This document shows positions 56,427 through 64,000 of a DNA stretch of 64,000 nt, one piece after another. The notes under the pieces were generated by a model. It worked only from the letters and a program-made list of their open reading frames with translations. It was not told the DNA's origin and did not search any database. The position numbers and the translations under genes are program-made. How positions within the stretch are numbered: the first letter of the stretch is position 1; every line of letters begins with the position of its first letter. The stretch spans positions 1-64,000 of the forward strand of contig CAMUYA010000015.1 of NCBI GenBank assembly GCA_947164865.1, read 5' to 3'. This DNA is from an uncultured Lachnospiraceae bacterium (GTDB taxonomy: Bacteria; Bacillota; Clostridia; Lachnospirales; Lachnospiraceae).

Positions 56427-57416
56427 ATGCAGGCGACAGATATTGGAATCGATCTTGGAACAGCGAGTATTCTCGTTTATATAAAGGGAAGGGGAGTTGT
56501 GCTGAAAGAGCCTTCGGTGGTTGCTTTCGACAACACTACCAACAAGATAAAGGCTATCGGAGAGGACGCAAGGCTCATGCTCGGACGTACTCCCGGAAAC
56601 ATAGTTGCGGTACGTCCCATAAAGGACGGAGTTATCTCGGATTATGATGCCACCGAGAAGATGATGAAATACTTCCTTCAGAAGGCAGTAGGCCACAGGC
56701 TTTTGAAAAAGCCCAGAATCGCAGTGTGCGTGCCCAGCCGTGTAACGGAAGTCGAGAAAAAGGCGGTTGAGGATGCTACCTACCAGGCAGGCGCAAGAGA
56801 GGTCGTTATCATCGAAGAGCCCATCGCTGCTGCTATCGGAGCAGGCATCGACATCGGAAAGCCCTGCGGAAATATGATCGTTGATATCGGAGGCGGAACA
56901 ACTGACGTCGCTGTCATTTCTCTCGGAGGAACAGTGGAGAGCACATCCATCAAGTTTGCCGGCAACTCATTTGACGACGCCATCTTCAGATATATGAAGA
57001 AGAAACACAACCTTCTCATCGGTGAAAGAACCGCTGAGGAAGTTAAGATAAGAGTGGGCTGTTGCTTTAAGACAGGCGACACCGATGTGATGGATGTCAG
57101 AGGAAGAAACCTTGTAACAGGTCTTCCCAGAACAGTCCAGGTAACTACCGAGGAAACGGAAGAAGCACTCAGAGAGCCCACATCCCAGATAGTGGAAGCC
57201 ATAAAGTCCGTTCTTGAGAATACACCTCCCGAGCTCTCCGCAGACATCGCGGACAGAGGTATCGTCCTTACCGGAGGAGGAAGTCTTTTAAGAGGTCTGG
57301 AAGATCTTATCTGTGACCGCACAGGGATCACCACCATGACGGCGGAAGATCCAATGACGGCGGTGGCGATCGGAACCGGAAAATACGTGGAGTTCATTTC
57401 AGCATATAAAGAGTAA
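56427..57416 (+). CDS. mbl: Rod-shape protein MreB/Mbl family
   Basis: 329 aa. It is a bacterial actin with phosphate-binding loops DIGIDLGTASILVY and VDIGGGTTDVAVISLGG, the conserved PSVVAFD, and the adenosine-binding GIVLTGGGSLLRGL. It guides lateral wall synthesis. The order mbl-flhO-flhP matches Bacillus subtilis, which is why the Mbl name is preferred. AAGGGGAAAT precedes the ATG. Confidence 0.93.
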   Translation: MQATDIGIDLGTASILVYIKGRGVVLKEPSVVAFDNTTNKIKAIGEDARLMLGRTPGNIVAVRPIKDGVISDYDATEKMMKYFLQKAVGHRLLKKPRIAVCVPSRVTEVEKKAVEDATYQAGAREVVIIEEPIAAAIGAGIDIGKPCGNMIVDIGGGTTDVAVISLGGTVESTSIKFAGNSFDDAIFRYMKKKHNLLIGERTAEEVKIRVGCCFKTGDTDVMDVRGRNLVTGLPRTVQVTTEETEEALREPTSQIVEAIKSVLENTPPELSADIADRGIVLTGGGSLLRGLEDLICDRTGITTMTAEDPMTAVAIGTGKYVEFISAYKE

Positions 57417-57445
57417 TCAGCGCAAAGCGCGGGTTGGAGTACATT

Positions 57446-58222
57446 ATGATCAAAGGCTTATATACTGCATATACCGGAATGTTAAACGAGCAGCATAGAA
57501 TGGATGTGCTGTCCAATAATATGGCCAATGTAACGACTGTGGGGTTTAAGAAAGAGGGTTCCACAAGTCAGACCTTTGATGATGTACTTGCGGTAAAGAT
57601 AAAAGATTCGACTGTGGGATACAATCTCGTTACCAGAGAAGGCGTGATGCATCCCGGGGTAAAGATAGGCGAGAACTACGTTGACTGGACGGAAGGTTCA
57701 TTCCGCGTGACGGGAAATACTTACGATCTGGCGATCGGCGGAGAGGGATTCTTTGCAATAGAGTACACCAATAAGAACGGTGATACGAGCACAATGTACA
57801 CCAGAAACGGGCAGTTTACGTTAAACGAAGCCGGATATCTCGTCAATTGTGACGGCGATTATGTGCTCGATTCAAACAGCCAGAGGATCCATCTTGATAC
57901 AGCCAAGGAATCTACAATAGATAAGCTCGGTAATATTTTTCAGGACGGCCAGCAGGTGGCAACCATTCAGCTGACTGACTTTGAAAATTATGATTATCTT
58001 CAGAGACTGGGTGAAAACTATTACTATGCAATAGAGGGAGCGGAGGAGATACCTGCGGCAGGAAAAATGTACAGCGGATATCTTGAGATGGCGAACGTCA
58101 AAGTGGTTCAGGAAATGGTAAATCTCATTTCCATCTCGAGACAGTATGAAAGCAATCAGAAGATTATCCAGACGCTGGACAACACCATGGATGTGGCTGT
58201 TAACCAGCTCGGAAAGGTATAA
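57446..58222 (+). CDS. flhO: Flagellar rod protein, FlgF/FlhO type
   Basis: 258 aa from the ATG at 57446 (GGAG upstream). It has the N-terminal rod/hook motif GLYTAYTGMLNEQHRMDVLSNNMANVTTVGFKKE and the C-terminal rod motif VKVVQEMVNLISISRQYESNQKIIQTLD, the coiled-coil ends shared by rod and hook proteins. It is exported through the flagellar type III apparatus. It lies between mbl and flhP. Confidence 0.88.
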   Translation: MIKGLYTAYTGMLNEQHRMDVLSNNMANVTTVGFKKEGSTSQTFDDVLAVKIKDSTVGYNLVTREGVMHPGVKIGENYVDWTEGSFRVTGNTYDLAIGGEGFFAIEYTNKNGDTSTMYTRNGQFTLNEAGYLVNCDGDYVLDSNSQRIHLDTAKESTIDKLGNIFQDGQQVATIQLTDFENYDYLQRLGENYYYAIEGAEEIPAAGKMYSGYLEMANVKVVQEMVNLISISRQYESNQKIIQTLDNTMDVAVNQLGKV

Positions 58223-58272
58223 AGGGCGGCTTTAAGAGCCGGGTATTTCAGGAAAGGTGATCAGGTGAAGAT

Positions 58273-59088
58273 ATGGTAAGAAGCTTATGGACCGGCGCTA
58301 CCGGAATGATCGCACAACAGACAAATCTGGATACGATCGCGAACAATCTTGCCAATGTTAATACGACGGGTTACAAGACTCAGGTAAATGAGTTTAAAAA
58401 CCTTTTGTATCAGACGATCCAGACAGAGACAACATCCGCCAACGGGGAGACTAAGCCCGGAAGCGCTCAGGTCGGTCTGGGCGTGCGCAACGCATCGATA
58501 GATACGATTTTTACTCAGGGTTCTCTCCTGGCATCTGAGTATGACACCTCCTTTGCAATTGACGGAAAGGGCTTCTTTGCTGTCACTGCTGAGGATGGAA
58601 ACACCTACTATACGAGAAACGGTAAATTCCAGTGGAGTCTTTCCCAGAACGGAGTTATGCTTTGCGATTCCCAGGGAAATCCCGTGCATGATACAGCCGG
58701 CAACAGCATACTTTTAAACGGAGACTATGTGACCAGCAGGATAACGGTCACTGCGGACGGAAGAATATGTTATCCCGACGATCAGAACAATCCTCAGCCC
58801 ATAGGTGTCCAGATAGGTCTTTTCCAGTTCAGCAATCCCGGCGGACTTAAGAGAGAAGGCGACAGCCTGTACAGCCAGACTGCGGCAAGCGGCCAGCCCC
58901 TCAACGAATCCACCAACAACAACCTCGAAAAGAGTAAAGTTATCCAGGGATACCTCGAGGGATCAAACGTAAATGTAGCTGATGAAATGGTCAACATGAT
59001 CACCACCCAGCGTGCATACGAATTCAACTCCAAGATCATCACCACCTCCGACACAATGCTTGAGGAGGCTAACAACCTGAGACGATAA
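58273..59088 (+). CDS. flhP: Flagellar distal rod protein, FlgG/FlhP type
   Basis: 271 aa. Its MVRSLWTGATGMIAQQTNLDTIANNLANVNTTGYK start and VADEMVNMITTQRAYEFNSKII end are the rod-protein signatures, with a longer, FlgG-like middle part. It lies 50 nt behind flhO, as in Bacillus. A duplicated hairpin region follows before the rod-binding protein gene. Confidence 0.9.
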   Translation: MVRSLWTGATGMIAQQTNLDTIANNLANVNTTGYKTQVNEFKNLLYQTIQTETTSANGETKPGSAQVGLGVRNASIDTIFTQGSLLASEYDTSFAIDGKGFFAVTAEDGNTYYTRNGKFQWSLSQNGVMLCDSQGNPVHDTAGNSILLNGDYVTSRITVTADGRICYPDDQNNPQPIGVQIGLFQFSNPGGLKREGDSLYSQTAASGQPLNESTNNNLEKSKVIQGYLEGSNVNVADEMVNMITTQRAYEFNSKIITTSDTMLEEANNLRR

Positions 59089-59124
59089 AATGTTACGATG
59101 AGTTGATAATAATATGAAATCATC

Positions 59125-59368
59125 GACGACCGTCGTGCTTGCACGTAAGGTCGAAGAATGATTTCATATGCTTAAGTTTCGACGAAGTCGGAACTTAACG
59201 AGACATGAGCAGACGAATGTCTGCGAATGGATCGCATCAACCTGATACTCTGACGACCGTCGTGCTTGCACGTAAGGTCGAAGAATGATTTCATATGCTT
59301 AAGTTTCGACGAAGTCGGAACTTAACGAGACATGAGCAGACGAATGTCTGCGAATGGATCGTATCAAC
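59125..59368 (+). repeat. Duplicated 117-bp hairpin unit between flhP and the rod-binding gene
   Basis: Two copies (59125-59241 and 59252-59368, period 127) differ by one base. Each contains three hairpins: one around CGTGC-TT-GCACG, a long one TTAAGTTTCGAC-GAA-GTCGGAACTTAA, and GCAGAC-GAAT-GTCTGC. There is no T-run and no reading frame with a binding site. The unit ends 16 nt before the next start codon, so it lies in the leader of the rod-binding gene. Confidence 0.88.
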
Positions 59369-59384
59369 TCAGTAGGAGCAGCCC

Positions 59385-59798
59385 ATGGACATTTCCTCAT
59401 CTTCCTTAAATGAATATTATGCCCAGTTCGCAGCCTCGCAAAAGTCTTCAAACCTGTCCTCCAAGCTTAGCGGCACCGACGCTTCAAAGGCTTCCGACGA
59501 CGAACTCATGGAAGTCTGCAAAGAATTTGAGAGCTACCTTCTGGAGCAGGTTTACAAGAACATGCTCAAGACTACAAAGCTTGAAGATGATGACGAAGAT
59601 CCTAACGGCCAGCTTGTTGATTTTTTCAAGGATCAGACCATTCAGGAAATCTCCAAGATGTCCACAGATCAGAATTCAGTCGGTCTGGCACAGATGCTAT
59701 ACGATCAGATGAAGATCAATATGGGTATCACCTCAGAGGAAATAGAACAGAAAGCGGCCGAGAGCGGCGCGGTCACGCCGGAACAGACAGACCGGTAA
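59385..59798 (+). CDS. Rod-binding protein (FlgJ N-terminal type)
   Basis: 137 aa. The core VCKEFESYLLEQVYKNMLKTTKL and VDFFKDQTIQEISKM...VGLAQMLYDQM match the rod-binding domain of FlgJ; the muramidase domain of proteobacterial FlgJ is absent, as in most Firmicutes. It probably acts as a scaffold or cap for rod assembly. AGTAGGAGCAG precedes the ATG. A terminator follows. Confidence 0.87.
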   Translation: MDISSSSLNEYYAQFAASQKSSNLSSKLSGTDASKASDDELMEVCKEFESYLLEQVYKNMLKTTKLEDDDEDPNGQLVDFFKDQTIQEISKMSTDQNSVGLAQMLYDQMKINMGITSEEIEQKAAESGAVTPEQTDR

Positions 59799-59817
59799 AA
59801 AGCTATGACGTATATTC

Positions 59818-59848
59818 AGGAGACCTTGATATTTCAAGGCCTCTTTTT
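59818..59848 (+). terminator. Terminator of the mbl-flagellar rod operon
   Basis: A stem GGAGACCTTGA / TCAAGGCCTCT (one mismatch) with a 4-nt loop is followed by six T. Confidence 0.85.
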
Positions 59849-59963
59849 TCATGGACAGAATAGAGTTTCTGCCGGCTCATTGCTTTGCAGGAAAAGGGTG
59901 ACCAAGTCGCCTATGCAAATAAGACAAAAGCATCGGAATTATCTGAAAAAAAGCCCATAAATA

Positions 59964-59992
59964 TTGCAATATGAGACTATTTATAGTATAGT
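59964..59992 (+). promoter_or_regulatory. Promoter upstream of the conserved protein and diguanylate cyclase
   Basis: TTGCAA-N17-TATAGT, about 60 nt before the start codon at 60061. Confidence 0.65.
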
Positions 59993-60060
59993 AACTGTGT
60001 ATCAGTATGGTTTCAGCACAGGGAGGTGCTGATGGTATTTAAGGAAAGGAGTCCAAAGGT

Positions 60061-60678
60061 ATGAGTAATATGGGAATTACAACCGCTACAGAAAGCATAG
60101 CTTTTCAGACACCGGCAGCTTCAGTGGCAGCAAAACCCTCTGCCGTTAAATCCCCCGGGGATAAAGAAAAAGCAGAGGATGCTGTCATATACGAAAAGAA
60201 TGCGGCAGCATCAAAGCCTGCCACTTATTCCGTCAACAAGATGAGCCCGGAAGAGCGCAGCGCTCTTGTCGATAAACTTAAAGCGGACCAGGCTGAAAGA
60301 GAGAGCAAGTTCACCAGCCTTGTCACTGACATGATGAACAAGCAGGCAGGAGCCTTCGGCAAGGCAAACAGTATCTGGGAATTTCTTGCAAGCGGGGAAT
60401 TCGAGGTGGATCCCGCCACAAAGGCTCAGGCTCAGGAAGATATCTCAGAGGACGGATATTGGGGCGTTAAGCAGACATCACAAAGGCTCTTCGACTTTGC
60501 ATCGGCACTTGCGGGAGATGACGTCGAAAAGATGAAAAAGATGCAGGATGCCATGATGAAAGGATTCGATCAGGCCACAGAAGCCTGGGGAAGAGAACTT
60601 CCGGAAATCAGTCAGCGGACTATAGATGCCGCAAACAAGCTTTTCGAGGATTATTACGCATCGAAGCAGGAATCATAA
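60061..60678 (+). CDS. Conserved protein of unknown function, flagellar context
   Basis: 205 aa. An Ala/Lys-rich, low-complexity N-terminus (about 1-55) leads to a helical domain with the conserved-looking segments SPEERSALVDKLKADQAERESKF, EDGYWGVKQTSQRLFDFASALAGDD and GFDQATEAWGRELP. There is no signal peptide or membrane segment. It lies between the rod genes and a diguanylate cyclase that starts 3 nt after its stop, so it may take part in motility or c-di-GMP signalling; not recognised further. GGAAAGGAG precedes the ATG. Confidence 0.7.
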   Translation: MSNMGITTATESIAFQTPAASVAAKPSAVKSPGDKEKAEDAVIYEKNAAASKPATYSVNKMSPEERSALVDKLKADQAERESKFTSLVTDMMNKQAGAFGKANSIWEFLASGEFEVDPATKAQAQEDISEDGYWGVKQTSQRLFDFASALAGDDVEKMKKMQDAMMKGFDQATEAWGRELPEISQRTIDAANKLFEDYYASKQES

Positions 60679-60681
60679 TAT

Positions 60682-62535
60682 ATGCCGGATTTTTTTAAAA
60701 ATCTAAAGTTCATAAGCAAGCTTGGACTAGGCTATTCCATCACTCTGGGAGCAATTCTTATCGCTTCTTCCGCACTTGTTATCTACGACGCGAGTGTGAT
60801 CAGAGCGGCGATCAACAGGAATATGCTGGATGAAGGGATGGTTATTTCCACGGGTGCCGAGCAGGAGATTAAATCATATATGCAGACCTGCCTTGAAGCG
60901 GTGGAAGTGACCGGAAAAACGGTGGAATCCCTTCAAGGCAGGGAGGAGCCTTTACAGTCGATAGAGGAAGCTCTTGTCATTCTGACAAGCAATTATCTCT
61001 CAATTCTGGGAGAGGATTCCACAGGACTATACGGAGCTATTAACGGAGAATACTTAGACGGATCCGGATGGGTACCGTCCGAAGATTATGATCCTTTTTC
61101 CAGACCTTGGTATACAGAGGCGGTCAATAATCCGGGACGGATTCAGTTTGTGGATCCCTATATGGATTCGCAGACCAAAAAGGTCGTAATGAGTGCAAGT
61201 AAAGTGCTCAGTGACGGCGAAAGCGTTGTATCCCTTGATTTTTCTCTGGACAGGGTACGTCAGATCACAACAGAGTTTATCAAGAAGGGAAGCAACAATG
61301 AGCTCATGCTTGTGGCGGATGACGGTACTATCGTGGCTCATTCAACCGAGTCGAGGCAACTGGGGAATGTGTTTTCAAAGCTGGAGCTCCTGAACGGATA
61401 CAATATGGAAAAGCTGGAAAACGACAATTCCGAAATCATCAGAGTAAAGTTTAAAGGGAAACATTACGCTGTCTATCCGGAAGAGCTGTATGACGGATTC
61501 TACATAATCAGTGCCATAAATATAGATTCGGTTTTAAAGCAGCAGGCGCTTCTCACATTTTTCCAGGTGGTGGTCATGATCATTATCTGGAGTGTAATGA
61601 TAGGTCTGTTTATCGATATTGCAAGAAGAAGGCAGGAGGCTGCAGCCAGCTCTTTGCAGATGTATTCGATCTCCGGCATCTACACTACGATGGATATGAT
61701 CAATCTCAAAGAAGACTCTTTCAGAATGGTCAGATGTGACGGAAAAGAAATGAGGAATTCCCAGGAAGGAATGACGGTAGGTGCACAGAGGATACTCCGC
61801 GAGACCATGTGGGCCTGCAGTGCTGAGTCCTCGCAGAATAAGCTGTTCAAATTTATTGATCTTTCTACATTGAATGAGAGAATGAGCGATTACGATACGG
61901 TGAGCCTTGAGTACCTGGATAACGAAAACAAATGGTGCAGAGGAAGATTCACAGTAGTTGAAAGAAGTCAGAGCGGAAAGATCAAGAGCGTTCTTTGGAT
62001 GATAGAGCCTATCGATCAGGAGAAGAGGGAAAGAGAACATCTTGAATGGCTCTCAGAGACAGACCGTCTTACCGGCATCATGAACCGTGGCGGCGGAGAA
62101 GAAAAGATCCGTCAGATAATAGAAAACGGTGAGAAGGGAATGCTGGCAATACTCGATGCCGATCATTTCAAATCCATCAACGATACCTTCGGACATCAGG
62201 TGGGTGATGAGGTCATTATAGCCATAGCAAATTGCCTTAAGAGTTCATTCCGCGATGCGGATGTGGTCATGAGACTCGGAGGAGATGAGTTTTCACTCTT
62301 CCTGTCAGGAATGTCCGATAAAGCTCTCGCCAAACAGGTGATAGACCGTTTTATCGATAATATCCATGCTATAAAGATACCGCAGATCACCGACAGAAAG
62401 ATCGAGATCAGTATTGGTGCTGCCTTCCTTGATCAGGAAAAGGTCAAGGATTTTGAGACACTGTATAAGAAAGCTGACAGCGGAGTCTATGAAAGTAAAA
62501 AGACCGAAGGCAGCTGCCTAACATTTATCGATTGA
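60682..62535 (+). CDS. Membrane diguanylate cyclase with dCache sensor
   Basis: 617 aa. Membrane helix about 18-38; extracellular dCache domain about 45-285 (DYDPFSRPWYTEAV, VVSLDFSLDRVRQ); second helix about 290-312; linker; then a GGDEF domain (about 450-615) with the active motif GGDEF at 533-537 and an RxxD product-inhibition site five residues before it. It makes cyclic di-GMP in response to an outside ligand. It starts 3 nt after the upstream gene, so the two are co-translated. Confidence 0.93.
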   Translation: MPDFFKNLKFISKLGLGYSITLGAILIASSALVIYDASVIRAAINRNMLDEGMVISTGAEQEIKSYMQTCLEAVEVTGKTVESLQGREEPLQSIEEALVILTSNYLSILGEDSTGLYGAINGEYLDGSGWVPSEDYDPFSRPWYTEAVNNPGRIQFVDPYMDSQTKKVVMSASKVLSDGESVVSLDFSLDRVRQITTEFIKKGSNNELMLVADDGTIVAHSTESRQLGNVFSKLELLNGYNMEKLENDNSEIIRVKFKGKHYAVYPEELYDGFYIISAINIDSVLKQQALLTFFQVVVMIIIWSVMIGLFIDIARRRQEAAASSLQMYSISGIYTTMDMINLKEDSFRMVRCDGKEMRNSQEGMTVGAQRILRETMWACSAESSQNKLFKFIDLSTLNERMSDYDTVSLEYLDNENKWCRGRFTVVERSQSGKIKSVLWMIEPIDQEKREREHLEWLSETDRLTGIMNRGGGEEKIRQIIENGEKGMLAILDADHFKSINDTFGHQVGDEVIIAIANCLKSSFRDADVVMRLGGDEFSLFLSGMSDKALAKQVIDRFIDNIHAIKIPQITDRKIEISIGAAFLDQEKVKDFETLYKKADSGVYESKKTEGSCLTFID

Positions 62536-62557
62536 TCAAACTGCAGAAAACAATTCT

Positions 62558-62598
62558 GCTTCCTGATCCATTATATGTGGATCAGGAAGCTTTTTGTT
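62558..62598 (+). terminator. Terminator of the diguanylate cyclase operon
   Basis: A perfect 13-bp stem GCTTCCTGATCCA / TGGATCAGGAAGC with a 7-nt loop is followed by TTTTTGTT. Confidence 0.93.
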
Positions 62599-62782
62599 AT
62601 AGAAAAAGCTTTTGTGTTTTATATTAAACACTTCAGAGGTATAGGTAATAACTATAACCGACAAAAGAATTACTGTATTATACAATAACCAAATCCTGTG
62701 ATATTCTTTACCCATAACAAACAAACAACACGGCAATGCCGCAAACAACATGCCTGTTCACCGGGCAGCGAGGAGGATCATT

Positions 62783-64000
62783 ATGGGAAAGAAAACAAGA
62801 GCAGAGAGAAATTTCAGATTTGAGACTAAGCAGCTTCACGTTGGACAGGAGACACCTGATCCGGTAACCGATGCGAGAGCGGTTCCTATCTATCTCACCA
62901 GTTCATACGTATTTCATAACAGTAAGCATGCGGCTGACAGATTCGGTCTACGTGATGCCGGTAATATCTACGGAAGACTTACAAACCCTACCCAAGGAGT
63001 TTTCGAAGCAAGAATAGCATCCCTTGAGGGAGGCGTTGCAGCCCTCGGATTAAGCTCCGGTGCGGCAGCTCTTACTTACGCATTTCAGGCGGTTGCTCAT
63101 GCAGGCGATCACATCGTAGCTGCAAAGAACATATATGGCGGTACCTACAATCTGCTGGCTCATACGCTTCCGGAGTACGGTATTGAAACAACCTTTGTCG
63201 ATCCCTTTGACTATCAGGCCATAGAGGGTGCGATAAAGGCAAATACCAAGGCGATTCAGATCGAGACCCTCGGTAATCCCAATTCAGAGGTGGTTGACAT
63301 TGAGAGGATAGCCGGAATTGCTCATTCGCATGGGATTCCTCTCATAGTTGACAACACCTTCGCCACCCCCTATCTAGTCAGACCGATTGAATATGGGGCA
63401 GACATAGTTGTTCACTCGGCAACAAAGTTCATCGGAGGCCATGGAACCACCATCGGCGGAGTGATCGTGGATGCCGGAAAGTTTGATTGGGCATCCTCCG
63501 ATAAATTCCCCTGGCTCACCGAGCCCAATGTCTCCTACCACGGAGTGAGGTTTGCCGTTGATACGGCTCCTGCAGCGTTAGCTACCTATATCAGGGCGAT
63601 CCTCCTTCGCGATGAGGGGGCAACTCTTTCACCGGTACACGCATTTATCTTCCTTCAGGGTCTTGAGACACTTTCACTTCGCGTGGAGAGACATATCGAA
63701 AACGCCCTTAAGGTGGTAGAGTATCTGGATAAGCATCCGCTTGTTGAAAAGGTCAATCATCCGGCGGTCAACCCCGACGCTTCGCAGCAGGAGCTTTACA
63801 AAAAGTATTTCCCCAACGGCGGCGGCTCCATCTTCACATTTGAGATAAAGGGAGGATCGGAAAAGGCCCAGCAGTTTATAGATAATCTTGAGCTCTTTTC
63901 GCTTCTTGCAAATGTTGCGGATGTTAAATCCCTTGCGATACACCCCGCATCCACCACTCACTCAGAGTGCAGCGAGGCAGAACTGGCTGATCAGGGAATT
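62783..64000 (+). CDS. metY: O-acetylhomoserine sulfhydrylase, 3' end outside the window
   Basis: 406 codons are visible and the frame runs off the window; family members have about 425-430. It is a PLP enzyme of the Cys/Met metabolism family: FETKQLHVGQETPDPVTDAR start, SSGAAALTYAFQAVA, and the PLP Lys in VVHSATKFIGGHGT. It makes homocysteine or cysteine from O-acetylhomoserine and sulfide. A GAGGAGGATC binding site precedes the ATG. No SAM or T-box riboswitch motif was recognised in the 185-nt leader. Confidence 0.95.
   Translation, partial: MGKKTRAERNFRFETKQLHVGQETPDPVTDARAVPIYLTSSYVFHNSKHAADRFGLRDAGNIYGRLTNPTQGVFEARIASLEGGVAALGLSSGAAALTYAFQAVAHAGDHIVAAKNIYGGTYNLLAHTLPEYGIETTFVDPFDYQAIEGAIKANTKAIQIETLGNPNSEVVDIERIAGIAHSHGIPLIVDNTFATPYLVRPIEYGADIVVHSATKFIGGHGTTIGGVIVDAGKFDWASSDKFPWLTEPNVSYHGVRFAVDTAPAALATYIRAILLRDEGATLSPVHAFIFLQGLETLSLRVERHIENALKVVEYLDKHPLVEKVNHPAVNPDASQQELYKKYFPNGGGSIFTFEIKGGSEKAQQFIDNLELFSLLANVADVKSLAIHPASTTHSECSEAELADQGI

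Noticed and set aside
59125..59368. CRISPR-like repeat
   Set aside because: Only two long, almost identical units without spacers and without cas genes.
62599..62782. SAM or T-box riboswitch before metY
   Set aside because: I found no K-turn/SAM core and no T-box sequence in the leader; weak AT-rich promoter-like stretches only.

Overview
The window looks like the chromosome of a flagellated, anaerobic, fermentative member of the Lachnospiraceae (Butyrivibrio/Roseburia-like Firmicutes). The evidence is: the rpsF-ssb-rpsR-gdpP-rplI-dnaB replication/ribosome cluster; pyruvate formate-lyase with its activase; a MecA adaptor; an mbl-flhO-flhP order like that of Bacillus; EpsG-type exopolysaccharide genes; DUF5648-tailed surface proteins; and strong RBSs with sigma-A-like promoters. 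The genus-level placement is inference. No tRNA, rRNA or CRISPR array was seen.

Layout. 1-263: tandem GC-rich repeats, each ending in an intrinsic terminator. 0.3-3.9 kb: a cytosolic 5'-nucleotidase-like enzyme and two odd phosphorelay proteins, one with HisKA-receiver-HPt but no ATPase domain and one with a pseudo-receiver plus a receiver. 4-9.1 kb: rpsF-ssb-rpsR, gdpP, rplI, dnaB. 9.1-13.4 kb: a heterodimeric ABC exporter behind a 28-codon leader peptide and a terminator/antiterminator. 13.4-20.6 kb: three secreted DUF5648 proteins sharing a 32-nt promoter box; two of them share a 962-bp tract. 20.7-25.5 kb: a hybrid sensor kinase, pflA and a 2[4Fe-4S] ferredoxin. 25.6-26.4 kb: gene remnants. 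26.4-29.2 kb (minus strand): a split pyruvate formate-lyase, with a 679-aa catalytic body, a Cys-rich 67-aa protein and a separate 81-aa glycyl-radical domain. 29.5-32 kb: a DUF1858 protein, a DUF6020-like membrane protein and mecA. 32.9-38.5 kb: GH18-like protein, tsaC, rpiB, upp, comEB and a coiled-coil SleB-type hydrolase. 39.3-46.7 kb: acyl-CoA synthetase, patatin, an orphan McrB-like ATPase, a radical SAM/SPASM-like enzyme overlapping a membrane protein with a Cys-Ala repeat tail, and a LUD-domain protein. 47.7-52.9 kb: a chemoreceptor and uvrA. 52.9-56 kb: glycosyltransferase, Wzz-like protein, EpsG. 56.4-62.5 kb: mbl, flagellar rod genes, a conserved protein and a diguanylate cyclase. 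62.8 kb to the end: a partial metY.

The best candidates for undescribed biology are (1) the radical SAM plus Cys-Ala-tail membrane protein pair at 43.3-46.0 kb; (2) the three-gene split pyruvate formate-lyase with hairpin-rich spacers; (3) the leader-peptide attenuator of the ABC exporter; and (4) the shared promoter box of the surface-protein family. Several spacers carry duplicated hairpin units (1-263, 26711-26893, 59125-59368), suggesting that structured intergenic duplication is common in this genome.
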